Source: Acidimicrobiales bacterium
GTDB lineage: Bacteria; Actinomycetota; Acidimicrobiia; Acidimicrobiales; Aldehydirespiratoraceae
Assembly (NCBI GenBank): GCA_029263175.1
Contig: JAJCXZ010000026.1
Location: forward strand, 62,001 to 126,000
Direction of reading: 5' to 3'
DNA length: 64,000 nucleotides
Below the pieces are notes generated by a model. That model ran no database searches, was not told where the DNA came from, and saw only the letters and a list, made by a program, of their open reading frames with translations. A program made the position numbers and the translations under genes. Shown here in pieces: positions 22,967-30,303 of the stretch. How positions within the stretch are numbered: position 1 is the first letter of the stretch; each line of letters starts with the position of its first letter.

Positions 22967-25876
22967 ATGTGGAACAGGCGATGGTGGGCCGCGACGGCGC
23001 TTTCGGCGGCGGTCTTGGCGACCGCATGCTCCACCGTGACTCCCGAGGAACTGGCGGACGAGTACGGCCTCGATCAGCCGGCCGACGGCGGTGAGACCAC
23101 CGGCGGAGACGACACCGCCGGTGGCGATCGGTCCTCGGATCTCGAACTGTCCGACTATGCACCGGCCCCTGATCCCACACCGCTCGGCTTCGACTCCGAT
23201 ACACGTGTGGGAGTTCTCGACAACGGGCTCACCTACTACCTCCGGGAGAACGACAGCCCGGGCTCGTCGATTGAGCTCCGGCTGGTCGTGCACGCCGGAT
23301 CGGTCCAGCAGGAGGTCGCCGACAGCGGCGTCGCCCACTTCCTCGAGCACATGTTGTTCAACGGCACCGACGACTTCCCCGGCAACGAGCTGAAGGATGC
23401 GCTGGAGAGCCTGGGGATCCAGTTCGGCCCCGAACTCAATGCATTCACCTCGTTCGACGAGACTGTCTACGAGCTCTGGGCCCAAACCGACACCGAAGCT
23501 TCCGTCGACACCGCCATCCAGGTGCTCGCACAGTGGGCGTCGGCGGCCACCATCGACTCGTCCGAGGTCGCTGCCGAACGAGGGGTCGTCCGAGATGAAC
23601 TCCGCCAGCGCACCGAGTCCGCCGACGGTCAGATCTTCATCGACCTCATCGACATCTACACCGAAGGCACGGGCTACGAGGGTGCATCTCCGATCGGTAC
23701 GGCCGAATGGGCCGAGACCATGGAGGCTGCGCCGCTGCGGGCGTTCTACGACCGTTGGTACCGGCCCGACAACATGGCGGTCGTAATCGTCGGCGACGTG
23801 CCCGTCGACGTTCTCGAAGAGAAGCTGATCGACGCCTTCGACGAGATTTTCGCCCGCGGCGACGACCATCCGACGCGATCGCCTGTGACCCCCGCGATCT
23901 CGGCCGACCCCATCGCCGAAATCATCACTCATCCGGAAAACGTGGCCGACAACTTGTCGGTCGATTTCCCGCTCACCGCGTGGGACCAGGGCACCGTCGG
24001 CGGGTCGAAGCTGATCATCTGGGAAACGCTGATCGCCGACATCCTCACCCGGCGGCTCACCAATGCCTGGTTCGACGGGACCCTGACATCAGACGGTGAG
24101 CCGTACATCGATGAATTCTCACTGAACCGAGGCCTTCGCTTCTACGGCAGCAATCTTCGCAGCAGCGACCTCGAAGCCAGCCTTGCGGAATACCTGGGGA
24201 TTCTGCGAGGCGCGGCTGACTCCGGATTCACCGACGAGGAGGTCACCGATGCCGTCGCCCAGTTCGGTGCCGGCCTCGACTCCTGGGAAGCCTCGCTCGG
24301 CTCGACCCAGGACGGAAGCTACGCCTGGTGGTACACCAATCACTTCCTGACCGGCGTCTGGGGCGAAGGCGAGCAGTCATGGATCGACCGCGAGCGTGGC
24401 GTGATCGACTCGATCTCCACCGAAGAACTCTCCGCCCATTGGCGCTGGACCCTGGCCCGCGGCGGCCCGATCATCGCCGCCATCGGCGCGGATGCGTCCA
24501 CGCTGCCATCGATCGACTCGATGCTGGATATCGCCGAGACCACGGTGGGCTCGGCCACCAGCGACGGCTTCGTTGCGATCGACGAGCTCATGGACGTGCC
24601 GGCGGCGGTCGAGCCAACGGACAGCTACACCGTGCTCGATGACGCCCAGGTCTGGCAGTACGAGAACGGCGCCCGCGTCGTCTTCCAGCACACGGAGATC
24701 GTCGAGGGTTCGGTCTCCTTCGAGGCCGGCTCCCTCGGTGGATACAGCGCCCTTCGCGATGTCTCCTTCGCGGAAGCAGTGCTGGCTTCGAACGCGGTCG
24801 CAGGATCCGGCGTCGGCCCCCACTCCCCCGCCCAACTCGATCAGTTTCTGTCGGACAAGAGTGTCGGGGTCGGCCCGTTCATCTTCACTGAAGGAGAAGG
24901 GTTCAGCGGAGGCGGTGCCGTCGAAGACATCGAGACCCTGTTCCAGCTCTACCACCTGATGATGACCGCCCCTCGAATCGATGCAACCGCATTCCGAAGT
25001 GCAATCGCGGAGGGACAGATCTCCATTGATCAGGTCGGCGCCGACGCTGCCACGGAAGCGGAACTCGAACTGTGGTTCCTGTCGTATCGCCCCGAGCGCA
25101 ACAGCTGGGTTCCCACCCAGGCTGAGTTGGATGCCGCGACGCCCGACTCGTTGCTCGAGATCTTCACGTCACGATTTGGTCGGGTCGACGACCTGGTCAT
25201 CTCGATCGCCGGCGATGCTGACGTGGACGTGATCGAGCGGCTCGCCGGCACCTATGTCGGCACGTTGCCCGCAGGGCCCGACGACAGCTTCGCCAACGAG
25301 CTCGTGGCCGAACGCACCGGCGTCACCGCGATCGAGATCCCGCTTCGAGGCGACGCGGCGAACGGCGGAATCGCATGGCATTTCGATTCAAGATCGGAGT
25401 GGGACCTCGATGACGCGATTACCGCCCGGGTGCTCGAGACTCTGATCCAGACACTGATCATCGACTCGCCCCGCGAGGACCTCGGCGCTTCCTATGGCGG
25501 GTCGGCGGTCATCACCCCGTGGCCCATACCGGTCGAGCGAATGGATCTCACGATCCGGGTCAACGGCGATCCAGACCGCATAGACGAGATTCGCACCGCC
25601 GTCTTTGCCGGGTTGACCGACCTTGTCGAAGCGGGGCCGAGCCAAGACGCCTTCGACCGGGCAGTGGCTGTACTGCGAGCCGACTACGGATTCGTGAGCA
25701 ACAACGTGTTCACGGAACAGAATGCGAGCGCCGTGAGCGGGCTGGATGATGGCGCCCTCACCACTCTCAACCGCAATCGCGAACTCGAAGCGGTCACGAT
25801 CGCCGATGTCCGACAACTGGCGGCGCGGCTGATCGACTTCGGCACCTACGGCGAAGTCGCTCGAGTCCCCGCGTAG
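22967..25876 (+). CDS. M16 family zinc protease, lipoprotein, full-length double-domain
   Basis: 969 residues. A signal peptide ends in a lipobox (AAVLATAC, cysteine near residue 22), so the protein is probably anchored outside the membrane. The N-terminal half carries the inverted zinc motif HFLEH (H124, E127, H128) followed by a downstream glutamate in the ETVYELWAQTDTE region. The C-terminal half is a second M16 fold without the motif, the usual inactive half. Related double-domain proteins are PqqL-like or pitrilysin-like. Role probably degradation of extracellular peptides. Confidence 0.88.
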   Translation: MWNRRWWAATALSAAVLATACSTVTPEELADEYGLDQPADGGETTGGDDTAGGDRSSDLELSDYAPAPDPTPLGFDSDTRVGVLDNGLTYYLRENDSPGSSIELRLVVHAGSVQQEVADSGVAHFLEHMLFNGTDDFPGNELKDALESLGIQFGPELNAFTSFDETVYELWAQTDTEASVDTAIQVLAQWASAATIDSSEVAAERGVVRDELRQRTESADGQIFIDLIDIYTEGTGYEGASPIGTAEWAETMEAAPLRAFYDRWYRPDNMAVVIVGDVPVDVLEEKLIDAFDEIFARGDDHPTRSPVTPAISADPIAEIITHPENVADNLSVDFPLTAWDQGTVGGSKLIIWETLIADILTRRLTNAWFDGTLTSDGEPYIDEFSLNRGLRFYGSNLRSSDLEASLAEYLGILRGAADSGFTDEEVTDAVAQFGAGLDSWEASLGSTQDGSYAWWYTNHFLTGVWGEGEQSWIDRERGVIDSISTEELSAHWRWTLARGGPIIAAIGADASTLPSIDSMLDIAETTVGSATSDGFVAIDELMDVPAAVEPTDSYTVLDDAQVWQYENGARVVFQHTEIVEGSVSFEAGSLGGYSALRDVSFAEAVLASNAVAGSGVGPHSPAQLDQFLSDKSVGVGPFIFTEGEGFSGGGAVEDIETLFQLYHLMMTAPRIDATAFRSAIAEGQISIDQVGADAATEAELELWFLSYRPERNSWVPTQAELDAATPDSLLEIFTSRFGRVDDLVISIAGDADVDVIERLAGTYVGTLPAGPDDSFANELVAERTGVTAIEIPLRGDAANGGIAWHFDSRSEWDLDDAITARVLETLIQTLIIDSPREDLGASYGGSAVITPWPIPVERMDLTIRVNGDPDRIDEIRTAVFAGLTDLVEAGPSQDAFDRAVAVLRADYGFVSNNVFTEQNASAVSGLDDGALTTLNRNRELEAVTIADVRQLAARLIDFGTYGEVARVPA

Positions 25877-25910
25877 AGCGTCGGCGCCGCGCTCGTGGCA
25901 TGCTCAGCTC

Positions 25911-26534
25911 ATGCGCGTCACCGTTGCCGACCATCCACTCGTTGCTGATCGCCTCACCCGAATGCGGGCGCGTGAAACCGATCGGCCGGGGTTTCGCCGC
26001 GCCCTGACTGAACTGAGCGGCTACCTCATCTACGAGGCCACCCGCGAGCACGCCATCACCCCCATCGAGATCGACACGCCGATGGGCCCGACAGTGGGTG
26101 CTCACATCGCCGACCTACCACTTCTCGTGCCGGTCATGCGGGCCGGTCTCGGGATGCTCAGCGCCGCGCTGGATCTGCTCCCTGACGCCCGGACCGGATT
26201 CGTCGGCATGAAGCGGGACGAAGAAACGCTGCTTCCCCACGCCTACGTCAATACCGTTCCCGACCAGCTCGATGGACGGGAGGTCTTCGTCCTCGACCCC
26301 ATGCTTGCCACAGGGGGCTCGGCCATTCAAACCTGTGCCGAGCTCCGCCGGTCCGGGGCCGGACGCATCACCCTGGTTTGTGTTCTCGCCGCTCCCGAGG
26401 GCGTGGAGGCACTACGAGAGTCGGACACGGCCGATGCACTCGTCACCGGCGCGATCGACGAGCGCCTCAACGAGGTCGGCTTCATCCTGCCGGGTCTCGG
26501 TGACGCCGGCGATCGCCAGTTCGGCCTCAACTGA
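25911..26534 (+). CDS. upp: Uracil phosphoribosyltransferase
   Basis: 207 residues, the standard UPRT length. MRAGLGM near residue 78 and the PRPP-binding loop VFVLDPMLATGGSA near 125-138 are diagnostic, and the C-terminal PGLGDAGDRQFG loop contacts uracil. It makes UMP from uracil and PRPP. CATGCT lies 6 bases before the ATG, a weak variant of the leaderless promoter. The 2-hydroxyacid dehydrogenase gene begins 3 bases after its stop. Confidence 0.96.
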   Translation: MRVTVADHPLVADRLTRMRARETDRPGFRRALTELSGYLIYEATREHAITPIEIDTPMGPTVGAHIADLPLLVPVMRAGLGMLSAALDLLPDARTGFVGMKRDEETLLPHAYVNTVPDQLDGREVFVLDPMLATGGSAIQTCAELRRSGAGRITLVCVLAAPEGVEALRESDTADALVTGAIDERLNEVGFILPGLGDAGDRQFGLN

Positions 26535-26537
26535 TCG

Positions 26538-27467
26538 ATGCCGGCTGCCCGCAACCTGGTCGCTGTCGAACCGGCGACCCGTCCCGAGATGCACCAGGCC
26601 ATCGCCCGCGCCGTGGAGGAGGCGGGCGGCACCGTCGTCCCGATCGACGAGGCCAGCTGCCTCATGTTCGCCGACCCGATGGCCGCGGATGCGTTCCCTG
26701 AGCTGATCGCCCAGGCCACCAACGTCGAATGGGTCCAGCTTCCGTACGCCGGTGTAGAGACCTTTCTCAGGCACCTCGACCCTGCCTACACGTGGACCTG
26801 CGGCAAGGGTGTCTATGCCCCGCCGGTCGCCGAGTGGATCATGACAGCGCTCCTAACGGCGTTTCGAGACATCCCCACCTTCGCCCGTGCCAATCGCTGG
26901 CCGGTACAGACGGGCCGGAACCTGCTCGGGTCCCGACTTGCCATCCTCGGTGGCGGTGGCATCACCGAGGCATTCCTGCCACTGATCGAGCCTTGGGGCT
27001 GCGATGTCACCGTCGTCCGCCGCCAGGCGACCGCCCTCCCTGGTGCCACGCGCACGGTGACGACCGACGAGCTGGACGTCGTTCTGGCCGAGGTCGACGC
27101 CGTGATCATCGCCCTCGCGCTCACGCCGGAGACCATCGGCATCATCGATGCCGACCGGCTCGGCTCGATGCGAAATGATGCCTGGCTTCTCAACGTCGGG
27201 CGAGGCGGCCATGTGGTCACCGACGACTTGGTCGCTGCCCTGCGAAACAACGAGATCGCGGGCGCCGTGCTCGACGTCACTGACCCCGAACCGCTCCCCG
27301 ATGGCCACCCGCTCTGGGGGCTCGACAACTGCTTGATCACGCCGCATGTCGGCAACACCCCCGCGATGGGGCTTCCATTGATCGTCGACCGGATTCGGGA
27401 GAACGTCGCTCGGTGGATCGCCGGTGAACCCCTGATCGGCCCGGTCGATGTCGAGCTGGGGTACTGA
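26538..27467 (+). CDS. D-isomer-specific 2-hydroxyacid dehydrogenase family protein
   Basis: 309 residues. The catalytic triad is visible as R222 (NVGRGG), E251 (DPEPLP) and H270 (TPHVGN). The nucleotide loop reads LGGGGITEAF near 137-146; the last glycine of the usual GxGxxG is replaced, so cofactor binding may be atypical. It probably reduces a 2-oxoacid with NAD(P)H; the substrate is not predictable. The gene is 3 bases after upp and likely cotranscribed with it. Confidence 0.85.
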   Translation: MPAARNLVAVEPATRPEMHQAIARAVEEAGGTVVPIDEASCLMFADPMAADAFPELIAQATNVEWVQLPYAGVETFLRHLDPAYTWTCGKGVYAPPVAEWIMTALLTAFRDIPTFARANRWPVQTGRNLLGSRLAILGGGGITEAFLPLIEPWGCDVTVVRRQATALPGATRTVTTDELDVVLAEVDAVIIALALTPETIGIIDADRLGSMRNDAWLLNVGRGGHVVTDDLVAALRNNEIAGAVLDVTDPEPLPDGHPLWGLDNCLITPHVGNTPAMGLPLIVDRIRENVARWIAGEPLIGPVDVELGY

Positions 27468-27498
27468 GCTGCGGCCCGGGCGCTAACCTCGCACGACC

Positions 27499-28074
27499 AT
27501 GCTCGATCACGTCTTCACCGACGCCATCGGCGCCCTCCGCGACGCCTTCGAAACCGCCCGCCTCGAGCGCCAGGCGTTCGAAGAACGATTCCAGAGCGAC
27601 GTGCTTCTCGGCGACCTCACCTGGCAGACCTCCTACGGCCTCCCCGGCGAGGGCCTTCCACCGCGTGTCCAAGCCGATATCTCGTGCGCCTGGCCGACCT
27701 GGTCACAGACCGCCTACCGGAGCTGGTACGTCGAAGAGGAGCTCACCGAGCCGCCGCGCATCGAGATCGAGATCGTGTTCCGACGCCAGAGACTCGCCAT
27801 GTTCCCTGACCCGACAGTGGTCATTGCCGCGCTCCCGCTCGACTCCCCCCGCATTGGGGTCGAGGCACTCACGCGCAGTGGCCCGACCGTCGAGTCGATC
27901 TACGGCTCGGACCTCACCGCAGCCGAATACGCCATCGAAGTGAGCTACGAAGGCGGTTACGACCTCGACGAAGACGGTTTGGCCGACGGATCCACCCTCG
28001 ACCAGCACTTCGGCTCCCTCGGTGGCTGGATCGCCGCCACCCTCGTCACCGTCGGTGACATCCCCTACACCTAG
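27499..28074 (+). CDS. Hypothetical protein with a DxDxDG calcium-binding-like loop
   Basis: 191 residues with no recognised family. The N-terminal 35 residues are helical and charged. The middle is beta-rich with many aromatic and acidic residues (WPTWSQTAYRSWYVEEEL). Near residue 155 there is YDLDEDGLADG, a DxDxDG loop as in EF-hand or thrombospondin-type calcium sites. No signal peptide. TAACCT (27484-27489) lies 9 bases before the ATG. It converges on the enoyl-CoA hydratase gene. Confidence 0.7.
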   Translation: MLDHVFTDAIGALRDAFETARLERQAFEERFQSDVLLGDLTWQTSYGLPGEGLPPRVQADISCAWPTWSQTAYRSWYVEEELTEPPRIEIEIVFRRQRLAMFPDPTVVIAALPLDSPRIGVEALTRSGPTVESIYGSDLTAAEYAIEVSYEGGYDLDEDGLADGSTLDQHFGSLGGWIAATLVTVGDIPYT

Positions 28075-28098
28075 TTTCCTGCCCGTTCGAGTCTCGAG

Positions 28099-28935
28099 CT
28101 AGAGGCCGCGGCGAACCTCTCCCAGGTCCTCGAAGGCAGGGTCGCGCTTCTCTTGTATGGCGGTGAGCGCTTCGGCCATGTCGGAGGGTTGGAACATGCC
28201 GGTCTGCCAGAGCGCCATGTACTTCAGTCCCTCTTCAACCGAGTGATCACGGGTGAAGTTGATCATCTCCTTGGTGCCGTGAATCGCCAGCGGTGTCTTG
28301 CTGGCGATCTCGGCGGCGATCTCGTGAACGCCGGACAGCATCGCATCGTGATCAGCGAACACCTCGTTGACGAGGCCCACCGCGGCGGCACGGGTCGCTG
28401 ACATGCGTCGTCCGGTGTAGGCCAGCTCCCGAACGATCCCCTCCGGGATGAGCTTGGGGAGGCGCTGAAGGGTGCCGACGTCGGCGGTCATCCCGATGTT
28501 GATCTCCTGAATGCAGAACCAGGCGTCCTCGGTGGCGTAGCGACAGTCGGCGGCTGTCACCAGGTCGACGGCACCACCCACCGCACCGCCCTGGATTGCC
28601 GCGAGCACCGGCATACGGGCCTCCTCGAGGGCGGTGAACGCACGCTGGAGATGCAGGACGTTGTATCGGAAGTTGGCATGGCGCCGACCGGCGCTGAGCG
28701 ATACTTCGCCATCCAGATCGCCGCCGAAGACGGCCAGGTCCATCCCCGCGCAGAAGTGTTTTCCGGTGGAACTCAACACGACAACTCGCGTGTGGCCGCC
28801 GTCGGACAGGCCGTCGACGATCTCGGGGAGCTCGCTCCAGAACTCCGGAATCATGGAGTTGAGCTGCTCCGGACGGTTCAGGCGCACATGCGCCACGCCC
28901 TCGGTTTCCTCGACCTCAAAGCACGTGTATCCCAT
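28099..28935 (-). CDS. Enoyl-CoA hydratase/isomerase family protein
   Basis: 278 residues, a crotonase fold. The oxyanion-hole segments are GKHFCAGMDLAVFGG near residue 58 and AIQGGAVGGAVDLVTAADCR near 115-134. The later acidic position (IQEINIGMTADVGTLQRLP) resembles the aspartate of dienoyl-CoA isomerases (ECH1 type) rather than the hydratase glutamate pair, so delta(3,5)-delta(2,4)-dienoyl-CoA isomerase is a plausible activity. Probably used in fatty-acid oxidation. ATG at 28935 fits the -10 hexamer. Confidence 0.88.
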   Translation of the reverse strand: MGYTCFEVEETEGVAHVRLNRPEQLNSMIPEFWSELPEIVDGLSDGGHTRVVVLSSTGKHFCAGMDLAVFGGDLDGEVSLSAGRRHANFRYNVLHLQRAFTALEEARMPVLAAIQGGAVGGAVDLVTAADCRYATEDAWFCIQEINIGMTADVGTLQRLPKLIPEGIVRELAYTGRRMSATRAAAVGLVNEVFADHDAMLSGVHEIAAEIASKTPLAIHGTKEMINFTRDHSVEEGLKYMALWQTGMFQPSDMAEALTAIQEKRDPAFEDLGEVRRGL

Positions 28936-28942
28936 GGGACGA

Positions 28943-28948
28943 AGATTA
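28943..28948 (-). promoter_or_regulatory. -10 hexamer of the enoyl-CoA hydratase gene, leaderless
   Basis: TAATCT on the minus strand, 7-base gap to the ATG at 28935. Confidence 0.5.
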
Positions 28949-28998
28949 GGTCGCGCGGAGCGTCCTCAAGGAACTCCAGGTGGCGCGGTCGTCGCCAT

Positions 28999-29982
28999 TC
29001 ACTGACCAGCGACGAGATCCCCCAGCGACACACGAGGGCGAGCACCGATGTGGGAGATGATCTCACCCGCGGCAACGCCGCCCATGTAGGCGCACCGTTC
29101 GAGCGGCGCACCGTGGGCCAGGCCGTAGAGGAAGCCAGAGGCGTAGAGATCACCGGCGCCGGTTGCATCGACGACATGCGCCACCGGAGATGCAGCGACC
29201 TCGATGCGGTCCTCGCGGGTCATGATCACCGAGCCCTTCGCAGATCGGGTGAGCGCTGCCATCGGGACCAGGTCGGTGATCTGACGACTGGCTGCCTCGA
29301 AGTCGTCGGTGAGGAACAGCGAGCCGATCTCGGCCTCGTTGGCGAACACCAGATCAACCTTGTCAGCCAGGAGTTCAAGCCACTCCTCGCGATGACGATC
29401 AACACAGAACGAGTCAGACAGCGTGATGGCGACAAGACGACCCGCATTGCTCGCCACATCCATGGCGTGACGAATTGCCGCCTTGGCCTCATCGGTGTCG
29501 TAGAGGTACCCCTCGCAGTAGGTGATCCGCGCCGACTCCACCACCGCGTCATCGATGTCGGACGGGTCGAGGAACGCCGAGATCCCGAGGAAGGTGTTCA
29601 TCGTGCGCTCCGCGTCAGGCGTGACCTGGATCAGACAACGTGCGGTCGGAGCACCGACAGGAGCCGGCCTGACGTCGAACGCCACACCCGCGGCGCGTAG
29701 ATCGTGAGCGAAGACCTCGCCGAGTTGATCATTGCGCACCTTGCCGAGGTAGGCCGCTGATCCACCGAAGCTCGCAACACCCACTGCAGTGTTTGCCGCC
29801 GAGCCGCCGGACGCCTCGATGCCGGGCGGCATTGCGGCGTAGAGACTCGTGGCCCGTTCGGCGTCGATAAGGGTCATTGCGCCCTTCACGAGTCGGTGTT
29901 CCTCGATAAAGGACTCCGGGACCGTGACGATCACATCGACGATGGCATTGCCTACGCCGACAACATCCAAGATTGGTTCCAC
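28999..29982 (-). CDS. PfkB-family carbohydrate/nucleoside kinase (adenosine kinase-like)
   Basis: 327 residues. Ribokinase-fold features are VVGVGNAIVDVIV at the start, GGSAANTAVGVA near residue 60 and the C-terminal catalytic motif DATGAGDLYASGF near 270, with the aspartate as base. The overall pattern resembles bacterial adenosine kinase-like PfkB proteins. With adenosine deaminase, UPRT and a nucleoside importer in the same region, a nucleoside substrate is likely, but ribose or another sugar is not excluded. GTG start with GGAG 6 bases upstream. Confidence 0.85.
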   Translation of the reverse strand: MEPILDVVGVGNAIVDVIVTVPESFIEEHRLVKGAMTLIDAERATSLYAAMPPGIEASGGSAANTAVGVASFGGSAAYLGKVRNDQLGEVFAHDLRAAGVAFDVRPAPVGAPTARCLIQVTPDAERTMNTFLGISAFLDPSDIDDAVVESARITYCEGYLYDTDEAKAAIRHAMDVASNAGRLVAITLSDSFCVDRHREEWLELLADKVDLVFANEAEIGSLFLTDDFEAASRQITDLVPMAALTRSAKGSVIMTREDRIEVAASPVAHVVDATGAGDLYASGFLYGLAHGAPLERCAYMGGVAAGEIISHIGARPRVSLGDLVAGQ

Positions 29983-30033
29983 GAGAGCTCCGAACGCGTC
30001 AAAGAACGGGCCGAACCCTAGCGGCAGACGAGA

Positions 30034-30192
30034 TCAGGCAGCGGCTTCCAGTTCGCGACCCCGTGCGATCGCTGCCGCGAATGCCTCGTCGTCGACATCG
30101 ACGTCCGCGTCGGGCCACTCTCCCCACTCGGTGTCTGTCCATTCGTTGGCGGGCACCCGCTTCGCTTGCTGTTCGTTGATTTCACGCCTCAT
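30034..30192 (-). CDS. Small acidic protein, unknown function
   Basis: 52 codons from an ATG at 30192: MRREINEQQAKRVPANEW followed by an acidic, tryptophan-containing stretch and an alanine-rich helix. No family recognised. GAGAAAG about 12 bases upstream could serve as a ribosome site, and the position fits the gap between the PfkB gene and the divergent aminopeptidase gene. It could be a chance open frame. Confidence 0.45.
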   Translation of the reverse strand: MRREINEQQAKRVPANEWTDTEWGEWPDADVDVDDEAFAAAIARGRELEAAA

Positions 30193-30244
30193 GACGAACT
30201 CGCTTTCTCTATCCGCTGATTCCAGTGAAGCGCATTGTTGTATT

Positions 30245-30276
30245 ACACGGGTGTCGTTCGTTTTACGGTCCCGTGT
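30245..30276. promoter_or_regulatory. Inverted repeat upstream of the M1 aminopeptidase gene
   Basis: ACACGGG (30245-30251) and CCCGTGT (30270-30276) are 7-base inverted arms 18 bases apart, centred about 37 bases before the aminopeptidase -10. Possible regulator site; no regulator gene is adjacent. Confidence 0.3.
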
Positions 30277-30291
30277 CAATCGGTGCCTCAG

Positions 30292-30297
30292 TAGCCT
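30292..30297 (+). promoter_or_regulatory. -10 hexamer of the M1 aminopeptidase gene
   Basis: TAGCCT with gaps of 3 and 6 bases to the tandem ATGs at 30301 and 30304; the second fits the leaderless spacing seen elsewhere. Confidence 0.5.
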
Positions 30298-30303
30298 CGG
30301 ATG

